Shown here: piece by piece, positions 44,501-53,197 of the stretch | How positions within the stretch are numbered: position 1 is the first letter of the stretch | Layout of the letters: the number at the start of each line of letters is the position of its first letter | Assembly (NCBI RefSeq): GCF_009769735.1 | Contig: NZ_WSRO01000002.1 | Span: forward strand, 4,042,001-4,106,000 | From: Streptomyces sp. BA2 | GTDB lineage: Bacteria > Actinomycetota > Actinomycetes > Streptomycetales > Streptomycetaceae | Direction of reading: 5' to 3' | DNA: 64,000 bases | Program-made: the position numbers and the translations under genes | The notes under the pieces: model-generated | The model's database searches: none | What the model saw: only the letters and a program-made list of their open reading frames with translations | Told to the model about the DNA's origin: nothing

Positions 44501-45118
44501 CCAGAACTCGACGCGGAGGGGATGTTCCTCGGTCGGTGGGAAAACATCCAGGATGCCGCCGCGCACGGCGAACTCGCCACGCTTCTCCACCAGCTCCACA
44601 CGGGAGTACGCGGCTGCCGCGAGGGCCTCCACGGTCTCGTTCAGGTCCGTGCTCTCGCCGGTGCGCAGGGCGACGGGCTCCAGGTCGCCCAGGCCCTTGA
44701 CCTGGGGCTGGAGCACCGAGCGCACGGGGGCGACGATGACGGAGACGCGGCCCGTCTCGGGGTCGTCGGGGCGGGGGTGCGCGAGGCGGCGCAGGACGGC
44801 GAGGCGGCGGCCGACGGTGTCGGAGCGGGGCGAGAGGCGCTCGTGCGGGAGCGTCTCCCAGGAGGGGTACTCGACGACGCCGTCCGGCGGAATGATCGTG
44901 CGCAGGGCGGCCGCGAGGTCCTCGGCCTCGCGTCCGGTCGCCGTCACGGCGAGGACGGTGCGGTTCGTCTCGCGGGCGAGGGCGGCGACCGCGAAGGGGC
45001 GAGCGGCGGGCGGGCCGACCAGGTCGACGTGCATGCGGTTGCCGTCGCCTGCGGCCTTGACCGCTTCGGCGAGGGCCGCGTCCTTGACGACGGCGTCGAG
45101 GAGTCCGTGCAGGCTCAT
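41588..45118 (-). CDS. mfd: Transcription-repair coupling factor
   Basis: 1176 residues, start [20 protein letters not shown]. UvrB-homology N-terminal region, RNA polymerase-interacting domain ([34 protein letters not shown]), then a superfamily 2 translocase: [21 protein letters not shown] (motif I), [16 protein letters not shown] (motif II, DEEQ), [14 protein letters not shown] (motif III), [40 protein letters not shown] (motifs V/VI), and the C-terminal autoinhibitory TRCF domain. It removes RNA polymerase stalled at lesions and recruits UvrA. A core gene that marks the right edge of the accessory island. Confidence 0.98.
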   Translation of the reverse strand: [1176 protein letters not shown]

Positions 45119-45467
45119 GAAGGGGAATCCCGTCCGAGGTCCGAGGGGTGGGCAACGCGAACCGCCCGACACGAGTGACGGGCCGGGGGGCCTCCAGCGT
45201 ACGACTCACGGCGGAGAGCCGCTGGCCGTCCAGGGGCTCCGCCCCAGGCGGGCGCTCTCGACGGGCTGAATCCGACCGAGCACGCCGGACGGGTCGGGGG
45301 TGCCCAGAGTACGTCGCCGACGCTCTCGTTACCCGATCGAGCGACTGACGGTACGCCTCCGCACCTTGAGGGCCGGACAATGGCTCGGCTCCGGTGGAAT
45401 TCCACCAGAGCCGAGCCATTCCCCTGCGCCCCCCAGCGGGAGCGCCCCCGCACCCCCGTAGCGGGAG
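45119..45467. other. Intergenic region between the ABC operon and mfd
   Basis: About 350 bases, no supported gene. It contains a decayed repeat-like stretch around 45229-45300 (GGGGCTCCGCCCC and CACGCCGGACGGG, the latter also seen at the mazG 3' end) and the terminator at 45379-45420. The mfd promoter must lie here but was not resolved. Confidence 0.5.
45379..45420 (-). terminator. Hairpin terminator downstream of the second ABC operon
   Basis: 19-base arms with one mismatch (AATGGCTCGGCTCCGGTGG and its partner) around loop AATT. It lies 48 bases past the permease stop. Confidence 0.85.
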
Positions 45468-48053
45468 CTATTCGGTAGCGATCGCGTTCAGGACGTTCAT
45501 CCGGCCCGCCCTGAAGGCGGGGACGAGCGCCGCGAACAGGCCCACGAAGGCCGAGCCGATGAAGACCGTGATGATCGTCGGCCAGGGGATCTCCAGGACC
45601 TTCAGGCCCTCCAGGGCCAGGAGCTGCTGGGCCGTCGCACCCCAGCCCATGCCCAGGCCGAGGCCGAGCAGCGCGCCGAAGAGGGCGATGACCACCGACT
45701 CCATGCGGATCATGCGGCGCAGCTGGCGGCGCGAGAGGCCGATCGCCCGCATCAGGCCGATCTCACGGGTCCGCTCGACCACAGAGAGGGCGAGGGTGTT
45801 CACCACGCCCAGGATCGCGACGATGATCGCGAGACCGAGCAGGCCGTAGACCATGTTCAGCATCTGGCCGACCTGGTCCTTCAGCGTCTGCTTGAAGTCG
45901 GTCTGGTCCATGACCTTGTACTGCGGGTAGTCGGACATGGCCGCCTTCAGCGACGTGTACGCCGCGTCCTGCTGGCCCTTCTCCGCCTTGGCGAACATGA
46001 TCTCGTTCGGCGGCATCCGGTCGGCGGGCACGTACTTCGCGGCGGTCGAGATGTTCACGTACATCGCGCCGGAGTCGATCGTGGCCTCGCTCGACGTGAT
46101 GGCCCGGACCGTGATCTCGCCCGTCCTGCCGTGGTCGAAGGCGAGCTTCACCTTGTCGCCGACGCTCAGGCCGTGGTCCTTGGCGAAGTCATCGCCGACC
46201 GACATGGAGTCCGGCTTGTAGGCGTCGGCGAGCTTGCCGGCGACGGTCTCGCTGCGCAGGTCCTCGGCGTACGTCGCGTCGGCGGCGCTCAGGCCCACGC
46301 CCTTGGCGGTCTTGCCGTTCGGGGCGGTCAGGTCGGCCTTGACGTCCTTGTACTGGGTGATGTGGGCGATGTGGTCGGCCTTCTCCAGGGACTTCGCGGC
46401 CTTCGGGGTGATCGCCTGGCCGTTGTCGGACTGGATGATGAAGTCCGCGCCGACCGACTTGTCGAGCTCGTCCGTGGCCGATGCGACCATCGAGGAGCCG
46501 ACCACCGAGAGGCAGGCGACCAGGGCGAGGCCGATCATCAGGGCCGCGCCCGTGGCGCCGGTGCGGCGCGGGTTGCGCAGGGCGTTGCGCTCGGCCATGC
46601 GCCCCACAGGGCCGAACCACCGCAGCAGTACGGCGCTGATGACGCGGACCACGCCGTTGGCGAGGACCGGGCCGATGACGACGAAGCCGATCAGGGTGAG
46701 GACCACGCCACCGCCGAGGAAGAGCGAGCCCTCGCTCGCCTTGTCCGCCTGGGACGCGGTGTAGAGGCCGAAGCCGCCCGCACCGGTGAGGACCAGGCCG
46801 ATGACCGCGCGCAGGGCGCTCGCCTTGCCGTCGGCCGGTGTTCCCGCGTCGCGCAGGGCGGCCATCGGGGAGACCTTGGCGGCGCGCCGGGCGGGGAGGT
46901 AGGCGGCGAGGACGGTGACGACGATGCCGAGAACCATGCCCACCACGGGAGTTGTCCACTTGACCGTGAGGTCCTGCGTGGACAGTTCCATGCCCATGCC
47001 GGACATCAGCTGCATCAGGCCGACGGCGAGCCCGACGCCCGCGCCGACACCGAGGACCGAGCCGATGACGCCGAGCAGCAGCGCCTCGACGAGCACGGAG
47101 CGGTTGACCTGCTTTCGGCTCGATCCGATGGCCCGCATCAGGCCGATCTCGCGGGTGCGCTGGGCGACCAGCATCGAGAAGGTGTTGATGATGAGGAAGA
47201 TGCCGACGAGGAAGGCGATCCCGGCGAAGCCGAGCATCGCGTACTTCATCACGTCGAGGAAGCCACTGACGCTCTTGCGGCTGTCGTCCGACGTCTCCTG
47301 CTGGGTCTTGACCTTGTACGCGGCGGCGTCCGCGCCCATGGACTCGCCGACGTTCCGCTTGAGGACCGCGTCACTGACGCCCTGCTCGGCGGCCACGTTG
47401 ACATGCGTGAACTTGCCGGTGGCGCCGAGGAGTTCGCGCTGCGCCGTCGCGGTGTCGAAGTAGACGATCGCGGCACCGGGGTTGGTCACCTTGAAGGTGG
47501 CTATGCCGGAGATCTTGGCGGTGTGGTCGCCGGAGACGGCGATGGTGCGCAGCTCGTCGCCGATCTTGAGGTGGTGCTTGTCGGCGGTGTCGGCGTCGAC
47601 CATCACGTCGGTGGGTCCGCGCGGGGCGTGCCCGGAGGTGATGTCCATCGAACGCAGGTCGTTGTGCGTCCAGTTGCCCGCGATGGTGGGGCCACCGCCG
47701 GTCGGACCCACGTTCTTCTTCTCGGAGTTGACGACGGTGACGGCGGTGCTGCTGACCGCGCCCTCCGCGGACTTCGCGCCCTCAGCCTTCTTCGCCTGGT
47801 CGACGACCGAGGCGGGGATCGACTCGGGCCTGCCGCTGTCGGGCGTCTCGCCCGTGTCCTCGGCGTTCTTGTTGGTGACGGTGACGTCGGCGGACGTCGC
47901 GGCGAAGAGCTTGTCGAACGTCGTGTTCATCGTGTCGGAGAAGACGAGCGTGCCGCAGACGAACGCCACCGACAGGACCACGGCCACGGCGGAGAGCGCC
48001 ATACGGCCCTTGTGCGCGAAGAAGTTGCGCATCGAGGTCTTGAGGACGGTCAT
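45468..48053 (-). CDS. ABC transporter permease, FtsX/MacB type (paralogue)
   Basis: 861 residues, start MTVLKTSMRNFFAHKGRMALSAVAVVLSVAFVCGTLVFSD. Same two-unit layout as the permease at 5194-7716: membrane helix, extracytoplasmic domain, three helices with TREIGLMRAIGSSRKQVNRSV, then a second unit ending with TREIGLMRAIGLSRRQLRRMI and three helices. It overlaps the ATPase stop by 4 bases. The two systems diverged by duplication. Neither substrate is known. Confidence 0.92.
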   Translation of the reverse strand: MTVLKTSMRNFFAHKGRMALSAVAVVLSVAFVCGTLVFSDTMNTTFDKLFAATSADVTVTNKNAEDTGETPDSGRPESIPASVVDQAKKAEGAKSAEGAVSSTAVTVVNSEKKNVGPTGGGPTIAGNWTHNDLRSMDITSGHAPRGPTDVMVDADTADKHHLKIGDELRTIAVSGDHTAKISGIATFKVTNPGAAIVYFDTATAQRELLGATGKFTHVNVAAEQGVSDAVLKRNVGESMGADAAAYKVKTQQETSDDSRKSVSGFLDVMKYAMLGFAGIAFLVGIFLIINTFSMLVAQRTREIGLMRAIGSSRKQVNRSVLVEALLLGVIGSVLGVGAGVGLAVGLMQLMSGMGMELSTQDLTVKWTTPVVGMVLGIVVTVLAAYLPARRAAKVSPMAALRDAGTPADGKASALRAVIGLVLTGAGGFGLYTASQADKASEGSLFLGGGVVLTLIGFVVIGPVLANGVVRVISAVLLRWFGPVGRMAERNALRNPRRTGATGAALMIGLALVACLSVVGSSMVASATDELDKSVGADFIIQSDNGQAITPKAAKSLEKADHIAHITQYKDVKADLTAPNGKTAKGVGLSAADATYAEDLRSETVAGKLADAYKPDSMSVGDDFAKDHGLSVGDKVKLAFDHGRTGEITVRAITSSEATIDSGAMYVNISTAAKYVPADRMPPNEIMFAKAEKGQQDAAYTSLKAAMSDYPQYKVMDQTDFKQTLKDQVGQMLNMVYGLLGLAIIVAILGVVNTLALSVVERTREIGLMRAIGLSRRQLRRMIRMESVVIALFGALLGLGLGMGWGATAQQLLALEGLKVLEIPWPTIITVFIGSAFVGLFAALVPAFRAGRMNVLNAIATE

Positions 48054-48838
48054 GACGTACGCCCCCGCGCGTCGAAGTCCTTCATGCGGTCGAGGACGGA
48101 ATCCGCGGTCGGCGCGTACATCTCGTCGACGATCCGGCCGTCCGCGAGATAGAGCACCCGGTCCGCGTACGAGGCCGCCACCGGGTCGTGCGTGACCATC
48201 ACGATGGTCTGGCCGAGCTCGGTCACCGACTTGCGCAGGAAGCCCAACACCTCAGCCCCCGCACGGGAGTCGAGGTTTCCGGTCGGCTCGTCACCGAAGA
48301 TGATCTCCGGGCGCGCGGCAAGGGCGCGGGCCACGGCGACGCGCTGCTGCTGGCCGCCGGAGAGCTCGGTCGGGCGGTGCTTGAGGCGGCCCGCGAGACC
48401 GACGGTCTCCACGACCTGGTCCAGCCAGGCGCGGTCGGGCTTGCGGCCCGCGATGTCCATCGGGAGCGTGATGTTCTCGATGGCGTTGAGCGTGGGCAGG
48501 AGGTTGAACGCCTGGAAGATGAAGCCGATCCGGTCCCGGCGCAGCTGCGTGAGCTTCTTGTCCTTCAGGCCGGTGATCTCGGTCTCGTCGAGGTAGATCT
48601 GCCCGGAGGACACGGTGTCCAGGCCCGCGAGGCAGTGCATCAGGGTCGACTTGCCCGAGCCGGAGGGACCCATGATCGCGGTGAACTGCCCGCGGGCGAT
48701 GTCCACGTCGATCTCGTCGAGCGCCACGACCCGGGTCTCCCCCGATCCGTACGCCTTCACGACCTGGCGCGCCCGTGCCACCACGGCCGTACGCCCTCCA
48801 GTGCCCCCGTGCCTGGGAATGGTTACAGCCGATGTCAC
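48050..48838 (-). CDS. ABC transporter ATP-binding protein, LolD/MacB type (paralogue)
   Basis: 262 residues. GTG at 48838 with AGGAG 8 bases upstream. Walker A GPSGSGKST, Q-loop FIFQAFNLLPTL, signature LSGGQQQR, Walker B IIFGDEP, H-loop VTHDP. Very similar to the ATPase at 4315-5085 (VVALD, GFIFQAFNLLPTL, LPMDIAGRKPD, FDA-GRTS). First gene of a two-gene operon with its permease. Confidence 0.94.
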   Translation of the reverse strand: MTSAVTIPRHGGTGGRTAVVARARQVVKAYGSGETRVVALDEIDVDIARGQFTAIMGPSGSGKSTLMHCLAGLDTVSSGQIYLDETEITGLKDKKLTQLRRDRIGFIFQAFNLLPTLNAIENITLPMDIAGRKPDRAWLDQVVETVGLAGRLKHRPTELSGGQQQRVAVARALAARPEIIFGDEPTGNLDSRAGAEVLGFLRKSVTELGQTIVMVTHDPVAASYADRVLYLADGRIVDEMYAPTADSVLDRMKDFDARGRTS

Positions 48839-49294
48839 GGTAAGTCTCCTAAGTCGGTTACGCGGTAGATCAGGTGTGCTCAGGTGTGTTCGCTACGCAT
48901 AAAGAGTCTGGTCGTCCGACGGCCCCTGCGCGCTGGTGCCCAGCGCAGTCTTTTGCTGGGGAAAACCCCACCCCCGAAGGTGTGGCTGGTCCGACCCGAG
49001 GCGCTCCCCCGGTCCGTTCCGAAGTGCTCCCCTGCCCGCCCCGTCGGCATAAAGCCAATCTAAGAAGCCGCCGGGGCCTTCTCGTCCTCCAGCAGTACGA
49101 ACGCTCCCCGGTCCGTAGTACGGAGGTTCCCCTAGGGGATCTCCACCCGCCGGTGGAGTCGTTCTCGGGGTTGCTCCACCCTCCTGCCGAGCGGACACCG
49201 GCCCACCTGCCGGGATCTGTCCACCCCTGCCCCCGCGGCCCACCCGGGTGAGAAGGTGGCCGGAAGCAATTAGATGCAGGGGGAAGGAATCTTG
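48839..49294. other. Divergent control region between ABC operon and MFS exporter
   Basis: About 455 bases without a supported gene. It includes a 9-base direct repeat (TCAGGTGTG) close to the ABC start and a small G/C-stem structure near 48957-48972. No confident -35/-10 pair for the exporter was found. Confidence 0.5.
48870..48888. promoter_or_regulatory. Direct repeat, possible regulator site upstream of the ABC operon
   Basis: TCAGGTGTG at 48870-48878 and again at 48880-48888, a 10-base period that puts both copies on the same DNA face, as in sites for response regulators. It lies 32 bases upstream of the ATPase start. Confidence 0.4.
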
Positions 49295-50872
49295 GTGGGC
49301 GGCATACCTTCGGCCACGCACGACACACGGCGGCGCGGCCCCGTCGTAGCCGCCCTCATGCTCGCCATGGCGCTCGCCGCCCTGGACTCCACGATCGTCT
49401 CGACGGCCATCCCGCAGATCGTCGGCGACCTCGGCGGCTTCTCCGTCTTCTCCTGGCTCTTCTCCGGCTATCTGCTCGCCGTCACCGTCACCCTGCCCAT
49501 CTACGGCAAGCTCTCCGACACCTTCGGCCGCAAGCCCGTCCTCATCGCGGGCAGCATCCTCTTCCTGATCGGCTCGGCCCTGTGCGCCGTGGCCTGGAAC
49601 ATGGGCGCGCTCATCGCCTTCCGCGTCGTCCAGGGCCTGGGCGGCGGCGCGCTCCAGGGGACGGTGCAGACACTCGCCGCCGACCTCTACCCCCTCAAGG
49701 AACGCCCGAAGATCCAGGCGAAGTTGTCCACCGTGTGGGCCGCGTCGGCGATCGCGGGCCCCGCGCTCGGCGGCCTGATCGCCGCGTACGCCGACTGGCG
49801 CTGGATCTTCCTGATCAACCTGCCCATCGGGGCGGTGGCCCTCTGGCTGATCGTGCGCCACCTCCACGAACCGGAGCGCGAGGAAGCCACCCGCGGGCGC
49901 ACCGACTGGGCGGGCGCGTTCGCGGTCTTCGCCTGCGGCGGCGTACTGCTCACCGCGCTCGTGCAGGGCGGCGTCGCCTGGGGCTGGATCTCCGCGCCGT
50001 CGCTCGCGCTGTTCGCGGGCGGGCTGCTGCTCGCCGGGGCCGTCGTGGTCATCGAGCGGCGCGCCGCGGAGCCGATCATCCCCGGCTGGGTCTGGCGCAG
50101 GCGCACCATCGCCGCGGTCAACCTCGCCCTGGGCGCGCTCGGCCTCCTGATGGTCGCGCCCACCGTCTTCCTGCCGACGTACGCCCAGTCCGTGCTCGGC
50201 CTCGCGCCGATCGCCGCCGGGTTCGTGCTCTCCGTGATGACCCTGAGCTGGCCGGTCTCCGCCGCCCTGAGCCAGCACGTCTACCGCAGGCTCGGCTTTC
50301 GCGACACGGCGCTCATCGGCATCGGCGGTGCCGCCCTCTTCCTCTTCGCGTTCCCCCTCCTGCCCTACCCGGGGCAGGCCTGGCAGCCGGCGCTGATCAT
50401 GCTGCTTCTCGGCGCGGCACTCGGTCTCTTCCAACTGCCGCTGATCGTCGGGGTGCAGTCCACCGTCGGCTGGTCGGAGCGCGGCACGGCCACCGCGTCC
50501 ATCCTCTTCTGCCGCCAGATAGGCCAGACCCTGGGCGCGGCGCTCTTCGGCGCGATCGCCAACTCCGTCCTCACCTCGCGCCTCGGCGGCGCGGGCTCGC
50601 TGGACTCGGTGGCCCACGCGCTTGAGGACCCCGGCGCGGTCGCCGACCCCGAACGACTGCGGCGCGCGGTCGACTCGGCGGTCGACACGGTGTACGTGGG
50701 GGCGGGGTGCGCGGCGGTTGTCGCACTCCTCGTTCTGGTGTTCCTGGCCCCTCGGCGCTTTCCGGTAATCGGGGCGGAGACCCCGGAGAACGGGGAGGTG
50801 GGAGCCCTGGAGAGCGGGGCGAAGACCGAACTTGCCCCGCGTGAAGGCCGTACGAACAGACCGGCCGAATAG
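49295..50872 (+). CDS. MFS exporter, DHA2 (EmrB/QacA) family
   Basis: 525 residues from GTG 49295 (GGAAGGA upstream); ATG 49274 is the alternative. Fourteen predicted helices. Motif C-like and family features include MLAMALAALDSTIVSTAIPQIVGDLGG at helix 1, GKLSDTFGRKPVLIAG (motif A), and RVVQGLGGGALQGTVQTLAADLYPLKERPKIQ. The C-terminal tail is Glu/Arg-rich. Exports drugs or metabolites by proton antiport. No TetR or MarR regulator is adjacent, which is unusual for the family. Confidence 0.92.
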   Translation: MGGIPSATHDTRRRGPVVAALMLAMALAALDSTIVSTAIPQIVGDLGGFSVFSWLFSGYLLAVTVTLPIYGKLSDTFGRKPVLIAGSILFLIGSALCAVAWNMGALIAFRVVQGLGGGALQGTVQTLAADLYPLKERPKIQAKLSTVWAASAIAGPALGGLIAAYADWRWIFLINLPIGAVALWLIVRHLHEPEREEATRGRTDWAGAFAVFACGGVLLTALVQGGVAWGWISAPSLALFAGGLLLAGAVVVIERRAAEPIIPGWVWRRRTIAAVNLALGALGLLMVAPTVFLPTYAQSVLGLAPIAAGFVLSVMTLSWPVSAALSQHVYRRLGFRDTALIGIGGAALFLFAFPLLPYPGQAWQPALIMLLLGAALGLFQLPLIVGVQSTVGWSERGTATASILFCRQIGQTLGAALFGAIANSVLTSRLGGAGSLDSVAHALEDPGAVADPERLRRAVDSAVDTVYVGAGCAAVVALLVLVFLAPRRFPVIGAETPENGEVGALESGAKTELAPREGRTNRPAE

Positions 50873-50994
50873 ACCGACCAACCAGTATGCGCAAAACCCT
50901 TCGCGGCCGCGCTACTTACCAGTAGCGTGCTCGATCCTCACCTCTCGCTCCCTGCGGTCCCGCACCGGACCGACGCCGCGCAAGGAGAACCGGG

Positions 50995-51501
50995 ATGTCC
51001 CACCCTCACCAGCCCCACCACCCCGACCGCTCCCAGCACCCCCCACACTCCCAGCACTCCCAGCACTCCCAGCACTCCCAGCACCCCCAGCACCCCCAAC
51101 ACGCTTACCGTCCCCACGACTCCTCCCCCTCCTACCCCACCTACCCCTGGCAGCCCGTCGCGCCCCCGCCTCCCCCACCGCCCCCAAGACTCCCCCGCCA
51201 CCCCGCACTCGGCCGCCACAGCGACCTGCGCCGTCTGCGCAGCGCCTACCGCTGGCAGCGCCGCGTCGCCACCCTCACGGCCCTCGGCTACTTCACGCTC
51301 TTCCTGATCCTGTCCGCCTTCGCGCCGTCCCTGATGACGGACACGGTCTCCGGCGGCCTCTCCACCGGCCTGCTGCTCGGCCTGTGCCAGGTGCCCGTCA
51401 CCCTGCTCGCCATAGCGCTGTACGAGTTCACAGCCCGCCGCAGGGTCGACCCCATGGCCGAACGGCTGCGCAAACTGGCGGAGTTGGAGGCCAAGCGATG
51501 A
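50995..51501 (+). CDS. DUF485 family membrane protein with His/Gln repeat N-terminus
   Basis: 168 residues. The first 65 are low complexity (HSQHSQHSQHSQHPQHPQH, then a Pro run) encoded by 9-bp DNA repeats. The DUF485 domain (about 78-165) has two membrane helices (YFTLFLILSAFAPSLM and GLLLGLCQVPVTLLAIALYEF). DUF485 proteins (YjcH type) are small partners of ActP-like acetate/solute symporters. The stop overlaps the symporter start (ATGA), which fits. Confidence 0.88.
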   Translation: MSHPHQPHHPDRSQHPPHSQHSQHSQHSQHPQHPQHAYRPHDSSPSYPTYPWQPVAPPPPPPPPRLPRHPALGRHSDLRRLRSAYRWQRRVATLTALGYFTLFLILSAFAPSLMTDTVSGGLSTGLLLGLCQVPVTLLAIALYEFTARRRVDPMAERLRKLAELEAKR

Positions 51502-53141
51502 GCCCGGACATCCCGCCGATGAGCCCCGGCATCACCCTGGCCGCCGACTCGGCACAGGCCATGTCCCTGGTGGCGTTCACCGCCGTCGTCACCCTGACGC
51601 TGCTCCTGTGCGTGATGACGGGCCCCGACCGCGACAACCTCGGCGAGTTCTACACCGGCTACGGCGCCCTCTCGCCCATGCGCAACGGCCTGGCCATCGC
51701 GGGGGACTACATCTCGGCGGCGACCGTGCTCGGCACCGGCGGAATCATCGCGCTCCTCGGGTACGACGGTGTCGTCCTCGCCCTGAGTACGGCCCTGTCC
51801 CTGATGCTGCTGATGTTCCTGCTCGCCGAACCCCTGCGCAACGCGGGCCAGTTCACCATGGGCGACGTACTGGCACGCAGGATGCCCGGCCGCGCCGTAC
51901 GCATCACCGCGTGCGCGGCGACACTGGCCGCGCTCATCCCCCTCATGCTGGTGCAGCTGGCGGGCGCGGGCGACCTCCTCTCCTTCATCCTCGGGTTCTC
52001 CGGCGAGGGCGTGAAGACAGGATGCGTCGTCGCACTCGGCGCTCTCATGATCAGCTACGCGGCGATCGGCGGCATGAAAGGCACCGCCCTCATCCAGATC
52101 CTGAAGATCGTGATGCTGCTCGGCTCCGGAGTGGTCATCGCCGCCCTGATCCTGCGCCGCTTCGACTGGGACTTCGGCGCGCTCCTCGCCGCCGCCGAGA
52201 AGGGCAGCGGGCTCGGCCCGGCCTTCCTCCAGTCCGGGCTACAGTTCTCGGGAGGACCCAACCCCCGTCTGGACATGATCAGTTCGGAACTCACGGTCGT
52301 ACTGGGCGGCGCGTGCCTCCCCCACGTCACGATGCGCATGTATACGGCGCGCAGCGCACCCGAGATACGCCGCTCGATGTCCTGGGCGGTGTCATCGGTG
52401 GCGCTCTTCGTCCTCATCATCGCGATCGTCGGCTTCGGCGCGACGGCGATGATCGGACGGGCGGCGATCGCGAAGGCGGACCCGCAGGGCAACACGGCCT
52501 ATCTCCTGGGCTCCAAGGCGGTGTTCGGCGCGAACGCCTCGACGTTCGAGACCCTCATCTTCACGACGGTCACCACGGCGATCTTCCTGACGCTGCTCGC
52601 GTCCGTGGCGGGGATGATCCTCGCCTGCGCCAACTCCCTCGCACACGACGTCTTCGCGCACCTGCACCTCCGCAAGGAGCTGACCCCGCGCCGCGAGATG
52701 ACACTGGCCCGTGTGTCGGCGCTGGCCATAGGGGGCTTGGCGATCGCCCTGGCGGTCATGGTTCAGCACCACAACCTGCAGCCGCTGGTCACCCTCTCCT
52801 TCTGCCTGGGCGCGTCGGCCCTGGCCCCGGCGCTCGTCTACAGCCTCTTCTGGCGCCGCTACACCCGCAGGGGCCTCCTGTGGACCCTGATCGGCGGCAC
52901 CCTCGGCTCCATCATCCTCATGACGGGCACCAACCTGGTCTCGGGCGCTCCCACTTCGGCGTTCCCGAACCACGACTTCAACTGGTTCCCCTTCACCACC
53001 ACAGGCCTGGCCTCGATCCCCCTCGGCTTCCTCCTGGGCTGGCTCGGCACGGTGTCATCGGGCCCGAGGGAGTCGGAGGAACAGCGCAGACGGTACGAGG
53101 CGGTGGAGGGCTGGATTCTGGCGGGAGCGACGAAGAGGTAA
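51498..53141 (+). CDS. Solute:sodium symporter family transporter (ActP-like)
   Basis: 547 residues, ATG overlaps the DUF485 stop by 4 bases. About 13 helices. SSS family signatures: DNLGEFYTGYGALSPMRNGLAIAGDYISAATVLG near the N-terminus (helix 2, sodium site) and MRMYTARSAPEIRRSM in the middle. Imports acetate or another monocarboxylate with Na+ or H+. Paired with its DUF485 subunit. Confidence 0.9.
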   Translation: MSPDIPPMSPGITLAADSAQAMSLVAFTAVVTLTLLLCVMTGPDRDNLGEFYTGYGALSPMRNGLAIAGDYISAATVLGTGGIIALLGYDGVVLALSTALSLMLLMFLLAEPLRNAGQFTMGDVLARRMPGRAVRITACAATLAALIPLMLVQLAGAGDLLSFILGFSGEGVKTGCVVALGALMISYAAIGGMKGTALIQILKIVMLLGSGVVIAALILRRFDWDFGALLAAAEKGSGLGPAFLQSGLQFSGGPNPRLDMISSELTVVLGGACLPHVTMRMYTARSAPEIRRSMSWAVSSVALFVLIIAIVGFGATAMIGRAAIAKADPQGNTAYLLGSKAVFGANASTFETLIFTTVTTAIFLTLLASVAGMILACANSLAHDVFAHLHLRKELTPRREMTLARVSALAIGGLAIALAVMVQHHNLQPLVTLSFCLGASALAPALVYSLFWRRYTRRGLLWTLIGGTLGSIILMTGTNLVSGAPTSAFPNHDFNWFPFTTTGLASIPLGFLLGWLGTVSSGPRESEEQRRRYEAVEGWILAGATKR

Positions 53142-53157
53142 CCGACGCGGGGCAAAC

Positions 53158-53196
53158 GGGTGGGTGGGCGGGAAAAAATCCGCCGCGAAGCGGCGG
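53158..53196 (-). terminator. Terminator hairpin with GGGTGGGTGGGCGGG flank (repeat copy 1)
   Basis: CCGCCGCGAAGCGGCGG (53180-53196) folds into a 7-bp stem with a GAA loop directly after the stop of the coiled-coil gene. On the minus strand it is followed by a run of six T. The flank GGGTGGGTGGGCGGG is repeated at 54280-54375. Confidence 0.85.
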
Positions 53197-53197
53197 C

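Noticed and set aside
48893..50881. Long minus-strand frame opposite the MFS exporter
   Set aside because: Antisense shadow; the plus strand encodes a complete DHA2 transporter.
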